Assembly (NCBI GenBank): GCA_000818945.1
Contig: KN805370.1
Location: 62,001 to 126,000 of the forward strand
Reading direction: 5' to 3'
Length of the DNA stretch: 64,000 nucleotides
Origin: Schizochytrium sp. CCTCC M209059
Taxonomy: Eukaryota; Sar; Bigyra; Thraustochytrida; Thraustochytriidae
The notes under the pieces were generated by a model that saw only the letters and a program-made list of their open reading frames with translations, ran no database searches and was not told where the DNA came from. A program made the position numbers and the translations under genes. Within the stretch, counting starts at the first letter, position 1. Each line of letters opens with the position of its first letter. Positions 42,707-54,682 of this stretch are shown here, piece by piece.

Positions 42707-44098
42707 CTACGCGGTGGCCTCATCCGCAGCCGAAGCAAAAGTGCCTGATGCTGTTTTTGCAGCCAAACGGAGATTAACGAGGTTGACATAATATTGGACA
42801 GTGACGGGAATGATAGAGTCGTCAAAGTCAAAGTTTGTTTCGTGGAGCTTGCCCGGAGAGTCGGCCCCCACCCAGGCGTAGGCACCTCCAACTTGATCGA
42901 GCATGTAAGAGAAGTCCTCTGCAGCGAGCGAGGGATCACAGTCCACAAGTACATTGTCGACGCCAAAAGCGAGTTCTGCGGCCTGGCGAGCATACTCGGC
43001 TTGCTGCTTGGAGTTTACGGTGGGCGGATAGCCGCGGTAATAGTTTACAGTGGCAGTCGCGTTCGAGGCCATGCAGACACTCTGCGACATGCGTTCAAGT
43101 TGCGCCTGCACACGACTGCGGTCGTCCTCGCGAAAGGCGCGAACCGTGCCACAAAGAACAGCCGTGTTGGGAATCACATTGAATGCAGATCCGGCATTGA
43201 ATCTTGTGATGCTAAGAACGACCGGTTGCAGTGGGTCATTTCCCCGCGAAACCACCGTCTGCAGCGCCGACACGAGCTGCGCGCCAATTGTGATGGGATC
43301 CACCGTAAGGTGCGGCATTGCGGCGTGGCCTCCCTCGCCCTTGATGATTATCTCAAATTCGTCCGCGCTGGCCATGATGGGTCCGCTGCGTACCGCGAAA
43401 AACCCTGGGGGCACTTCCGGGTAAGGCCAGTTATGCACACCATAGATCTCGTCACAGCGCGTGTGTTCCACCAGCAGACCATCCTCGATCATAAGACGCG
43501 CCCCTCCAAAGTTTTCTTCTGCAGGCTGAAAGATGAAATGTACCGTCCCTGCAAAGGTGTCTCTCCGCTTTGCGAGATGCTCTGCGGCTGCGAGCACCAT
43601 GGTGGTGTGGCCATCATGACCGCAGCCGTGGAATCTGCCAGGAGTGCGGGACTTGTGGCCAAAGTCATTGGCTTCTTGCATGGGCAAACAGTCCATGTCG
43701 GCGCGGAAGCCAATCTCACGGAGCGCGGCCGGATCGCTCTCACTGCTTCTTTGCGTGCCCTTGAGCGTGCCGACCACGCCGGTCCCGCCAATGCCCGTTC
43801 GGATTTGATCCATGCCAAACGATTGCAGTTTCCTCACGACCAATTTCGACGTGCGCTCCTCCTCAAGCCCCAACTCGGGGTGCATGTGCAGGTCCTTTCT
43901 GACATCCTCCCACTCCTCACGCACGCGGCGTTGGATATCTGTGTGCACGTCGGTCGCCCTCCGTTGCGACATGGCCCGGGCCATCGTCCGCGCAGGCCGC
44001 CCGCTCGTCGTCGCTGCTGTCGAGGTCGACGACGCCGCAGCCGGCCCTGGAGACGGGGTCCGCAACCGCCTCAACCATCTCGCCGTCGAGCTCCGCAT
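42707..44098 (-). CDS. M20-family amidohydrolase (hippurate / IAA-amino acid hydrolase type)
   Basis: The ATG at 44098 gives 463 residues; a GTG further upstream and an ATG at 43984 are alternatives. The first 50 residues are rich in Arg, Ser and Ala without acidic residues, like a mitochondrial presequence. The M20D catalytic core follows: LHMHPELGLEEERTS, RADMDCLPMQE, HGCGHDGHTTM (metal Cys and His), QPAEENFGG (Glu), GVHNWPYPEVPPG (His) and a late LHETNFDFDD (His). The dimerisation lid has GEGGHAAMPHLTVDPI. Enzymes of this group remove acyl groups from N-acyl amino acids. All ligands appear present. It is divergent from the RGG-box gene. Confidence 0.92.
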   Translation of the reverse strand: MRSSTARWLRRLRTPSPGPAAASSTSTAATTSGRPARTMARAMSQRRATDVHTDIQRRVREEWEDVRKDLHMHPELGLEEERTSKLVVRKLQSFGMDQIRTGIGGTGVVGTLKGTQRSSESDPAALREIGFRADMDCLPMQEANDFGHKSRTPGRFHGCGHDGHTTMVLAAAEHLAKRRDTFAGTVHFIFQPAEENFGGARLMIEDGLLVEHTRCDEIYGVHNWPYPEVPPGFFAVRSGPIMASADEFEIIIKGEGGHAAMPHLTVDPITIGAQLVSALQTVVSRGNDPLQPVVLSITRFNAGSAFNVIPNTAVLCGTVRAFREDDRSRVQAQLERMSQSVCMASNATATVNYYRGYPPTVNSKQQAEYARQAAELAFGVDNVLVDCDPSLAAEDFSYMLDQVGGAYAWVGADSPGKLHETNFDFDDSIIPVTVQYYVNLVNLRLAAKTASGTFASAADEATA

Positions 44099-44686
44099 CC
44101 CTCCCCCCTTCCGCGGAAACGCAGACGCCCTACGCGCTCGCGCTCGCGCTCGCACTCGCCCGCACGCACGGCACGCACGGCACGCACGGCACGCACGAGC
44201 GCAGCGCCGCGCCCCGCGTGCGTCGAGGCGGCCTCCTCTTGGCGCTCTGCAGCGAGAGAGCGTTCGCGCCCGACCAGGTCCTCGCGGTGCCTGGTGCTCG
44301 ACCCCTCCGAGGACGCCACCACCGTCCCCGAAATCTCCGTCCTCGGCCTCGCCCTCGTGCTCACCATCGTCCCCGGCGCCCCCGCGTCGTCACCGCCGCC
44401 ATCTGCGGGGCCCCCATTCCGGCGCCTCGACCTCGTTTGGGGGCCCGCGGGGGAGGAGGCCGCGCCCGACAGAGCGACTTGAACGGCGGCGAGCCGCAGA
44501 CGGAGACGGCGCCGGAGACGGAGTCGCTCGCGCGCAGGAGCGGGGCCGCCGGCGGCGGCGGCGCGGGCGGGAGCAGGAGCGGCGCGAGAGCGAGGCTGTG
44601 CTGGTGCTGGTGCTGGTGCTGGTGCTGGTGCTGGTGCTGCGGCGGTGGCGGCGGCGGGGCCGGACGCGGGGCTGGGGAAAATCGAG
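44099..44686. promoter_or_regulatory. Divergent GC-rich promoter region with repeats
   Basis: This lies between the amidohydrolase and RGG-box gene starts. It includes a GCACGCACGG decamer array (about 44160-44196) and a CTGGTG hexamer array (44598-44640) just before the plus-strand ATG. Open frames through it are compositional. Confidence 0.45.
44598..44640. repeat. CTGGTG hexamer array
   Basis: About seven units, 50 bp before the ATG of the RGG-box gene. The same hexamer forms a coding array at 23098-23140. Confidence 0.9.
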
Positions 44687-46117
44687 ATGGGCGACGGCGC
44701 CTGGCGCGAGTTCGCGCTGGCGGAGGACCGCGAGCTGGACGAAGGGGAGGTGCAGCGTCTGAGCGACAAGGTGTCGGCGAAGCTGCTCGAGCTCACGGGC
44801 GAAGATGCGGACCCTACGTTTGTAGAGTACCTCTTTGTGATGTTGAACAATCACATCAAGATGGGCAAGATTGCTGAGGACCTTGCGGAGGTCGCAGAAG
44901 GCGACTACTCGGAGGCTCTGTGCGAGTGGCTGACGGGCGAGTTAAAAAAGACGCTGCGCATCGGCCCCACGCCCGAGGAAGAATTGGCTCTCATGAAAGA
45001 GAAGATGGCCGCTCTTGAGCGCGAAAAGGAACAGCTCAAGCAAGAAGTCAAACGAAACAACGAATTCATCCCCACGGACCGGTCACGCAAGCGTCCTCTT
45101 GAGTCGGCTGGGCAGGATCCTGCTGAAGAAGAGGCAAGCATCTCTCCTCTCGCTTCGCTGTACCTGGACTACCTTAAAAGCGGCACCCCTGGAGACTTTG
45201 CCGCGTTTCGTGCCTCCAAGGACCCGTCAGCGCCACAACCCAAGGAGATGGAATCGGCTACAACTTCGAGCGGGCCCGGCGCTGGGCCGCCTGTGGCTCC
45301 CGCGGGCAGAGGTGCCATGGTGTGGTCTCGTTTTGGAGACGCGGAGAAGCAGCACAATGGAAATAACGACATCGACGAGGAGGGTAACAATGAAGACGAC
45401 GATGGCGACGCCGTGACCTCGAGCATTATCGGATCAGCACCATCGACACCGATTCTTCCGGGAGGTTTTGGTGCGCACGCACAAAGCCGTCAAGACTCTT
45501 TTGCCCAACGAGGCGGATTCGGTGGTGGAGGTGGCCGGGGCGGCCGCGTCTTTGGTAACCGCACCTTCGTCAAGGCTGACGACGGCAGCGGTATGGTCGA
45601 AGTGACCAAGGAGACACAGGGACACGCACCAACGCCGAAAGGCAACATGACCTTTACTCGTGAGGGTCTTGAAGATCACAGTAATGCCGCCGATGGAGAT
45701 CAGCACGTCGATGACGACGCTGTTGTTGATGATGATGATCAAAACGCAGCAGGAGGAGGAGCAGGCGAGGACGAAAACGCTGAAAGCAAGCCTGCTTGGG
45801 GCGCAGGTGCTACACGTGCCAATGCTGAGAGCGGCGGCGTAGCAGGCGATGACGGGACTGATAGTCAATATTATCGCGGAGGGTTTCGTGGCGGCTACCG
45901 TGGCAACAACTACCGGGGCGGCTATCGGGGTGGCTATCGAGGCCGAGGAAACAGCTTTTATCGAGGAGGCGGAGGCGGGAGCGGTGGCGGCTACTTGTCA
46001 CGGGGCCGAGGTCGCGGCCGTGGCGGATTCGTTGCTCCTGCAAACAAGCAGTGGGTTCGCACACGTGATCCTGCCAAAGAGCAGAGTCTCTCGCAAAGTT
46101 TGCCTGCCACGCCCTAG
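44687..46117 (+). CDS. RGG-box RNA-binding protein with N-terminal PWI-like domain
   Basis: The ATG at 44687 gives 476 residues; a GTG 42 bp upstream was not used. Residues about 20-90 resemble the PWI-like N-terminal fold of Nab2/ZC3H14: FVEYLFVMLNNHIKMGKIAE followed by a short helix with CEWLTGELKK. A coiled coil follows (about 105-130), then an acidic linker. The C-terminal part has GGFGGGGGRGGRVFGNRTF and then repeated YRGGYRG and RGRGRGRGG elements, typical RNA-binding, arginine-methylated regions. No CCCH zinc fingers are present, so it is not a full Nab2. A nuclear mRNA-handling role is likely by composition. Confidence 0.75.
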   Translation: MGDGAWREFALAEDRELDEGEVQRLSDKVSAKLLELTGEDADPTFVEYLFVMLNNHIKMGKIAEDLAEVAEGDYSEALCEWLTGELKKTLRIGPTPEEELALMKEKMAALEREKEQLKQEVKRNNEFIPTDRSRKRPLESAGQDPAEEEASISPLASLYLDYLKSGTPGDFAAFRASKDPSAPQPKEMESATTSSGPGAGPPVAPAGRGAMVWSRFGDAEKQHNGNNDIDEEGNNEDDDGDAVTSSIIGSAPSTPILPGGFGAHAQSRQDSFAQRGGFGGGGGRGGRVFGNRTFVKADDGSGMVEVTKETQGHAPTPKGNMTFTREGLEDHSNAADGDQHVDDDAVVDDDDQNAAGGGAGEDENAESKPAWGAGATRANAESGGVAGDDGTDSQYYRGGFRGGYRGNNYRGGYRGGYRGRGNSFYRGGGGGSGGGYLSRGRGRGRGGFVAPANKQWVRTRDPAKEQSLSQSLPATP

Positions 46118-48078
46118 GACTGATTTTTTTTTCTAATATTTTCTTACTCGACACATTGCAAATGAAACAAATGCATGCGCTTGATGGCTCCTTTATTTTT
46201 TTCTTCAAATTTGGTTGAATGACTTTGGATCGCTGTCAAATCTGTTATTCTCCGACGAGCCAGCATGAGCTCCGGCTCGACAGTAGTAGTACTATGTATA
46301 GGTATAGTCTCGCTTTGCTAAGAAAGCGTCCTCGACTATTTTACTGGCAAAGCGAGCGCAAGACCCTATGAGAAAGGTGGTTTTATATGAAAGGACAGGT
46401 GTAGAAGGAGCAGAACATTTAATGCCAGCCGGGACAACAATGGAGAGAGAGCAGGGGCTGTAATGCCCGACGGCTGGACGACTCGCTCTTCAGGGCCGTG
46501 GGCAGAATTCTCTTGACCAGTCATTGCGGTCCCAATCGCAATTTGGAACCTTTGCTGGGCGGATCTTTGGCTCTACTTACAAGCAAGCTCTTTCGCAGCT
46601 TGGCAAGTTGCGCGAAAAAGATAGTTTTTCACAAAGCAAATCTCTCCGTAAAAGTAAATGGCTATACTCGCAAACAAGCCCTTTCCCGGCTTGTCAAAAA
46701 AGTTGCGCGAGAAACTTAGTTTCTCAGGACAGTTTTCTCCGTGCTGTGTAAGTTCGATAGCCCTTTTTCCTTCTCCGTACGTCCAAATTCAGCCTGCTGC
46801 CTCTGAGAGGCCACTTCTTCTGTCCAAGCGATTTTTCCGGCGTGCAAAGCCGCAGGTCTCGCGCGCTCCTTCACGACTTTGAAAACCGCCACGGCCAATC
46901 ATTGGATCCCGCCTTGCTCTGCTCCGATTCTATTCGCCACGGCAAAAGATCGTGCACGCGCTTTTCCCGTCGAAAATACACTGTGGCACCTAAGAGCAGT
47001 CTGTGCCGTTAGGCGACTCGCGAGGACCCCACGCGCAGCGCTGCACGCGCTGCACGCGCTGCTGCTGCACGCGCTGCTGCTGCACGCGCGGCCCGCCGCC
47101 ACCGCCCGCGCCGGCTACTGTCGCGTGCACGCGCTGGGTCGTACGACCCGCTGCGCTGCTTGCCGCGGGCCGCTGGCGAGGGACGGGACCGGACCGTGAC
47201 GAGTCGAGTCGAGTCGAGTCGAGTCGAGTCGAGGCGACAAGAGGGAGAGAACCGGGTATACTCGGTACCCTCAGTAAAGGTCTTCAGCTGGACAAAAATG
47301 ATATCTCTTGCTCGGGCCTAACAGAAGGAATTGGATGTGGGTGTCGCAGCGTCGAAGTCAGGACGGTCATTCACGAGCTGGCTGGCTGGCTGGCTGGGCC
47401 GCACGCTCGAACGGGACACGTAGAATGCGACGGTATGGCCTCGACCTCGTGCTGGATTGCCACCAGAACTAGCCACCACCGATGGAGACAAGTTCTCCGC
47501 GCGCGCGGAGTGTTGGAAGTCCGGATTTAGCTGGTCTACCCAAGTACGAGAATATGCTGACGGGAAGCCAGCTGAGCAACACCAACGGAGAACACGATAG
47601 CGCAATCTTCGGAGAGGTAAGGCCAAGGTACGCGCGCCCATGTCGCGGCCGGCCAGCTGCTAGAGGCCGCTGTGAACACAAGTGAACACGGAAAGGACGG
47701 AGAATCAGGAGGTATCGGGCCAGAGTTTCCAGCGCAGCTCAGAAAGTGTTGCGCCGACCCGGGTAACCCCCCCCCATCACAGCTCAAGAGAGCAAACTGG
47801 CAAGCAAATCCCGAATTCGGGTTTGAAGCGACGACCAGACTACAGTCTTGCAGCGCGCGACTTAAGCGAACAGGCGAGCAAACCCCGAATTCGAGATCGA
47901 AGCAACGGCCAGACTACATTCTTGCAGCGCGCGTCTCGACAGGACAGGACGAGGACGAGGACGAGGTCGAGGCCGGCGTCGCCCTTCCGGGCCACACGCT
48001 TGCAGTGCTCTCGTGAATAGCTGCATCTGAAACGAACTCAGGACTCTCGAGTACAGGTTAGCCAGAACCTCCAAGGAG
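46118..48078. other. Long intergenic region with degenerate tandem repeats
   Basis: About 2 kb without a supportable gene. It contains two degenerate copies of a roughly 100-bp sequence (about 46571-46741) sharing AGTTGCGCGA and TCTCCGT, a CTGCAC-type repeat (47040-47090), a GAGTC array (47201-47231) and a two-copy 74-bp repeat listed separately. Confidence 0.55.
47804..47951. repeat. Two tandem copies of a 74-bp unit
   Basis: Copies start at 47804 and 47878. They share CCCGAATTCG, CCAGACTACA and CTTGCAGCGCGCG with scattered differences. They lie 130 bp before the ATG of the cell-surface gene. Confidence 0.8.
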
Positions 48079-51000
48079 ATGATGGGCATGATAGTGTTCG
48101 TCGCCGTTCATCTCGCGATCATCGTCGCTTCCGCTCAAGGTGCAACGCAGGCGGTCGCTGATCGTGGCGCGAGCATCAACGACTTTCCGGGCTGTACTAT
48201 CCTTGGCCATTATCATTGGTCGGAGGACCCCATCAAGGAGGTCACGGAAGTGGCTTCCGCTGCTGACTGCCATGATCAATGCATGAACCTCTGGAAAAAT
48301 TCCAGATATCGGGGCATTCATATGTGGGGAGGAGGTCATGATGATACCGTTCGTCACGCTGGTTGTTATGGTAAAAACTGCGCCTCGTCGAGAACAGGTG
48401 ACACCGGCGGTTTCCACAAACTGTCGTATGAGCGGTGGAGAGTGCAACCGTGCTATAAGGGCAAGCTGACGAAACCCACAGCTATTGGTTCCACCGCAAG
48501 CGAATACGATATGATAGGTTCGGATCGATTTCAATTCGCCGTCCAAATAAGCTCGACGCGTACATGACCAACACTCCATACATTTGCAAGTGGGCTTATG
48601 AGTCCCAGAATTACTTGGGGGCAACCGAAGCGTTGCAGCCGTGTCTCGGCTGGGCTTACAACTCCGCTACACAGACTTGTGAGCTGTCACGTTTGGCACC
48701 TAAGCAAGGTTCATTCGTTTCAACTGAAGCTTCAACGCTCGTTACCGGGAGCTTATACTGCAAGAATGACTTTGATCAGGAGGACCTGGCACGAAGAATC
48801 GCGGAAGTGTACGAGTTGCCGGGATGCATGGTTCAGGGCATTGCTTGGACAAATACAAACAAGTTGGTCGCGTCTCATACAGTCAGCAGTGAGCTGTTAT
48901 CCCCTCACGACTGTCGTCGCCATTGTCAGGAAGAAGACGATTGTGTGGTTTTCAGCTATACGATCGAGTCTGAGATGGCCAAGTGCAAACTCTACGAGGC
49001 CGAGGCTGTGCTTCATCCAATCAATGATGACAATGCGAACCGTTATTCTGGTATGAAGGACTGCCACACCTGCCTTCCCGGATACTACGTCAGCGACTCA
49101 AATCCCGCGGACGGAAAGGACAGCTGCGAACCCTGCCCCAAGGGCTACACCTGCGACAGCGAAGTAACACCTTGCCCAGGAGGGAAGTTTTGCGGATTTG
49201 AGGGACTCACAGCGCCCCTGGACCCCAGCGAGACCAACAAGTGCGACGATGACCGGAGCGGCACCGGCTGTGAACACCATGTTTGCAGGGACTCGCCGCT
49301 CGCTGAAGTCCTCAATGAGCTCGATTTCCAACCAACCCCTCTCGACTTTTTCAATTTCTCCAAGTACGCCATACCAATCGAGACTGAGCATGACGATGGG
49401 TGGGCCTTGATTCAGTCCTTGCCGGATTCAGATACTGACCCCTCCGAGCTCCGCGTCCACTACACTGCTTCCTTCAATCATATGATTTCCAACGAGTTGG
49501 TCAGCTAGTACCGTTTTGAGGTATTCCGGGCCAAGAATAGCGAAGCAGAATTTGACTCCTATTATTCCTCGAGTACCGGCGACTCGGGCTGCTTGGCGCC
49601 CGAGAAACTAAGAGATAAGGTCGAAGAAAAGCTCGTCGGTTCCCTTGCCGCCGAGGCGAGCATTGGCGACGACATCAAAGCATGCTTAACGCTTATCTGG
49701 GCAAATCAGAACAAGCCCTCGACATGGAATCTCACTTCTGCAGACGCAGTTCCAGAAACAAAGAAAGAAACAGCAACGTCGTGCATCACCACGACGATCC
49801 GCTTTCACGCCCAAGTTAGCTTCCTCGTGAACGACGTCAGCGCGATCGCCGGGGTGAACGAGGTCATCATTACCTACAAAGTTGGGGATAGCGACGAGGA
49901 GTTTCAGGCCGTTACCAATGGCCTCGGGTGGAAGACCATCGATTTTTTCGATGACCGAACCGACAAGTATTACTCAACAATCACTATTGTGAGCGCGCAC
50001 AAGAATAATATCCTAACCGATATCTTGCTTTGCGAGGAAGTAGGGAGCTGCTCGGCGCCAAAAACCCTGCCTGCAACCATCAGAGGAATTAATTTTCTTC
50101 AGCATCATGAAATTCGTCTCGTGGACACGATGAATCGTACTCTTTCTGGCCGAATCGTACAATCTTTTGACGGGACTCTGTGTAATGTCGCCTATGTTCG
50201 TGTGGAGGCCTTCGATGTCTACGCAGACGCGGAAGAAGCCGCCGCCATCGCGGGGACGTACTCGACAGAGAACGGGACGTTCGCGCTGAACGTACCATTG
50301 AACACCATCACCAGGCTTGTGTTCACATTGGCAGATCATACTTTTGAAAGTGCGGACGACACAAACGAGGATATCGAGGAGCTCCTGAGCGCGTCGGGTC
50401 TTATGATCGCGGAAGACATTTCTGGGATCATTGTGAGCGATGTGACCACCCGTACACTGAGCCTACGTGCCGGTGCTACACAGTGTGGCATTCACGTCGG
50501 CGACGTTGAACTAGCTCTCAAGGTGCAGACGTGTAACGATGTCGAGTTATCCTTTTCAACGAGCGACGTGGACACGGAGTTTATAGTTCCTGCGGCTGCT
50601 TATGAGTTCGACCTAGTTTTTGGTGGCAAAGAGGGGCTCACCGAGTACGACATTGAAGTTTTGCAGGAGAGTTTCGACTATCAGTTTCCCGATGCAGCAG
50701 CTCGAAGCCTTAACATGTCATCAGGCGACCTCAACATTACAGCAGTGCACGAGCCCAAACCCGAGCTTAACGTCGCAGTCACATCTGGCGAAGTGCTTGT
50801 TGACACAAGCGCTTGCTCTTCAGATTCTATATTCGATGCAGCGATCGAGGGAGGGCGATTGGTCACCTTTGTCATGACTTCGACACAGTCGTACAAAGAC
50901 GAGGTCTGCTATGAGGTTCCGCCCGACACGGTAATCGAAGTCATCAGCGAGTTGTCCCCCGAAAATGACGTCAACTGTGATTCTACTTTGCCCTGCTCAG

Positions 51001-53720
51001 GACCATTCTTTATCGCGGAGTTTGACGCAATCAATAGGTCCGTGGCAATTGCGAATCTCATTTCCGGCGAGCCGAAGAATCCCATCGTCGGCGACGTGCT
51101 GGAAGACTTCGTGCGTAGCGTCAGGTTCAGTATCCGGAATGCCAACGTTTGGTCTACGACTACTACAAGCACTTTCCGTGCGCTTGTGGTGGGTGACAAA
51201 ACTCTGCGCGAGGCCACTACATTAGCTTTCGCCAGTGAAGACTCCGTTCCTCTTGAGTATCTCTACTCGCCTCCAGCCGGACTCGGGTCGTTTTCTGTTC
51301 TCGAGACTTACGGGTCGTACAAGGTGCAGTCGAGCATGCAAGCAATTGTCGAGAACGAAAACGGTGTCGAAGGAGGAATCGCTGTCAAGACTAAAGCGAA
51401 GATTTTTGGTGCACAAGTTGAGAGTACTAGTGAAGTAACCGCTGAGTACCTTAGAACAGATGTCGATTCGTACGAGGATGAAGTCACGGTTGAGACCGAC
51501 GCAAGATCCTTACGTTTGGAAACATCGACAGAACAAACAGGGAGTGACGCGGACATGGTATATCTAATGGGCAGCGTGGCGAACATCACGGAGGCTGTGC
51601 ACGTTTCGTTCAACGAGAGCACGTGCAGCATCACTGCGGATCCAAGTATCACCTGGGGCAATGAAGTGTCGTCGCTGGTGTACTATTCTCGTGCAGCATG
51701 CCAGACATCCCTCGATCTGATCGACCGGACTATCGAAGTTGAAAAGGATAATCTAGAGTCCAGAGAGCTTGTCGCTCTGGCTAAGGAAAAACGCAGTCAC
51801 TGGCTTGATCTTCTTCAGCACTGGGATCAAGATCGGCTTGCCGCCTTCAACAATCCATTTGACATCACCGGCTTTGTCGGCGATGCCGGAACAGGAACGG
51901 AAACTGTCAATCGCTTGCAGCTGAGCTCAGGCTCGGTCTATTTAAATGTGGAAAAGGCGAGCGAAGCGGAAAGCCTCGTCGACTATACTTCTTATTCCGA
52001 CGCGCGGGGCGTCGGTGTCAGTGTAAGCGGGTCAGCCGGGGGATCGGCTAACTTTGGAATTGTTTCTTTTGAGGTGACGACCGAGGTGTCCGCTTCCTCT
52101 TCATTCGTGCAAACCACGTCCAAGGAATGGTTGACTTACGAGGGCGATTCTTCGTCCTCAGAGGTGTCCTCGTACATTGTTCCCGGAAGTGTTGGCAATG
52201 AAGTCTGCCTCGAAGTCTTTCAATCCCCGTACAGTGGCACATTCGTTTTTCGCGTGTGCGGTGGCGTTACATCCTGCCCTCACATTTCTGGGACGGATGC
52301 GCGAGAGGTCATTGCTCTATCGTCAGAAGAGCTTCCGGCATCCGAGCTTACCGCGAATGAGGGAAGCTTTTCGTTTCGCATCGACACATCGTCTATGCCC
52401 GTTGCTGACGACTCGATTGATCTCTCCATCTCGCTGGACTCACCGAGTGCCACGGGAACGATCGCTTATAGCATTGGCGCTTCAAGTCTTCATCAGCCCG
52501 TCGACATTTCGATGAGTGCCGGTGAAAGTCAGCTCGTCACCGTCTATTACAAGCGACTCGATGAGCGCGTCGTGTCCAGCACAGTCGTCGTTCAGGTTGC
52601 CTCTGCCTGTGATGAGGGCATCTCGCGGAGTCTCTCGTTCAGGCTGAACTGGGCGACGACATGCCCGACAATCGACTGGGACGAGGATCTCGCCGAAGCC
52701 ACAAGCACCTGGGCATTGACCTCGGCCTCGCCGACGCTTTCGCTCGCGTTCTATCGCGGGCCAGCTTCCAACGCTGCGATTACTTCCTCAGTCGCTTTGT
52801 GGGCGGCACGCTTTGATGGATCCGCAGCTGTCGGGGACTGGTTCGAGGTGACAGCCTTCAGCCCCGAGAGCCTGCTTACCTTGGCTGGATTTGCAGAAAC
52901 GGGGGTCGAAGAAGGTCGTTTCCTCTTTGAGCTGCGCGCAACCTGTGCTCTCGATGGTCATGGCGCTGGCTCGGCGCGGTCAAGCCGGCGCCTCGGAGTC
53001 TACGACACGACGGGCCCGCGTCTCGTCAGCTGGTCTCCCTTACGGAACGTGCGCTCTGCAGCAAGCTCGTTCCCGATTGCTACCTTTCGATTCGATGAGC
53101 CCATTGATTGCGCTCACGGCGATCTTCAAGCCGTCGTCACTGATGCCGCCGACGTTTTGACTGCAAACACGAGCATTGTGTGTTCTGCGCAGCTGTACGA
53201 CCTCACCGTCGTATTGGAAGACGTCGATGATGCTGCGACCGCAGCGCTGTGGAGCAATGCGACCGCTAGAATCGTTCTCCAAGGGGTTCGAGATTTGTAC
53301 GGCAACGGAATGGAGGTCGTGGCTGCCGGGGAGGATCGTCGCGTGCTTGCTGTGGGCAACATGTCCAAGGCCTTTGTCATGCCCGAGCTTCCTGTTGATG
53401 GGTTTGAAGAAGCTGCTGAAGGCTCGCTGTCTCGCTGGGCGCAGCAGAATGCAGCAGACAAGCTTGCCTTGGTTCAAGTCGTGCTTCGTCGCACAGTTCC
53501 GAGTGATCAAGCGCAGCCAGGAAGCTTTTACGACGAGGACAAGGCGTCTTCTAGCGCTGGGTCGTCGCAAGCCCTCGCTGTTGGACTTGGTGTCACCGGA
53601 GCTGTCCTTGTGATCGTGGGTTCTGCTCTTGCAGTCTTGTGGTGGCGGCGTCGTGCGGCACGGCTGCAAGAGGATAAGGGCGACAGTTCAGAGGGCAAGG
53701 TCGTGGCACCCTTGGTGTGA
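48079..53720 (+). pseudogene. Large cell-surface protein gene with one frameshift and one in-frame stop
   Basis: The ATG at 48079 opens a signal peptide (MMGMIVFVAVHLAIIVASAQ). Cys-rich PAN/WSC-like segments follow, for example CHDQCMNLW and CRRHCQEEDDCVVFSY, then a CPKGYTCDSEVTPCPGGKFC segment like ephrin-receptor-type repeats. Next comes about 1300 residues of mostly beta extracellular sequence, an Ig-like region with FDEPIDC, and one membrane helix near the end (VGLGVTGAVLVIVGSALAVL) followed by a basic WWRRRAARL tail. Continuity breaks twice. The first frame shifts at about 48543 and meets TGA at 48565; the second frame has TAG at 49506-49508, after which the same frame remains open to 53720. 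Remaining sequence stays coherent, so decay is recent, or the lesions are errors or are bypassed. The ligand is unknown. Confidence 0.65.
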
Positions 53721-54587
53721 TCGACATTCATCTTCCTTTTATATTTTCTTTTTAAATCAGTTTCATTCTCTTTGTCACGCTGCTGCACTCTCGAAGTATC
53801 TTGTCAAACGTTTCGTGGGAGACTTGCCAAATTTCGAAAGGTGGGAGAATTGTTGTTTGTTGTCCTTTTCGGTCCATCATCATTTGGAAAAAAAATCACA
53901 ATACGTAAATCTCCATGAAAGGAAACGTCTCGCCGAGTCGGTCGGCAACGTGCGTTCTTTATCAGAATATGCTGATCATTAGCTCTTTAAGACCAACGAT
54001 CTCTTCGTCATCCAAAGGGGCGTTCTTCAACAGCTATGCCAATCACTTCCTCAACAAACGCCTTTCGTTTCCTTTCCTTTTCCGAGTCCGACTCATCTCT
54101 CCTCCCCTCTTTGACCACATTACCGCCTTTTCTCGCACGTATTGCACGTTCTCGCCCTCGGCCGGTACACATCCTTGAGAACCCAATCCTGCTGACGTAG
54201 GCCGCTGACGCACGACACTAAAAAGCCGCTAGGTCCTCCCTGCCCCCTGGACTGCAGCCAGCACCAGTGCTTGGGCCCCCTTCTCCGCGCCATTGCAAAG
54301 GGGCCCGGCAGACGTTTCATGGGGACGGGGAATCCGCCCCGAAAGTACCGGGAGACCGCCGTGGTGGCGACGAGGGGCCGCGTACCGCTAAGGGGTCCCA
54401 GGCGCCAGCTACGGGAAACCGGACCTCGAGAAGACAAGGGTCGCACGGGAGACACTATCTCGCGCGTAGTACTAGTAGGACCAGGACAAAGAGGGCGGGC
54501 GCGCGGCTACGAATGGCAGCCCGGACGAGGCAGATCCCGAACGTATTCCAGGACCAAGACGGGCAGGCAGACGGGCAGGCAGACGAG

Positions 54588-54622
<35 letters not shown>

Positions 54623-54682
54623 CGGGCGGACGAGAGAGGTCGTGGTTTCCGAGGGAACGACAGTCGATCACACGTAGACACC
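53721..54682. promoter_or_regulatory. Upstream region of the desaturase gene
   Basis: No gene is supported. A GGCA array with interruptions lies at about 54560-54622, 60 bp before the desaturase ATG, in what is probably the 5' UTR. The ATG context is ACACCATGGGC. Confidence 0.45.

Noticed and set aside
49506..49508. TAG reassigned as a sense codon
   Set aside because: Other genes in the window, such as the RGG-box gene and RIB43A, end in TAG at the expected length, so the standard code fits better.
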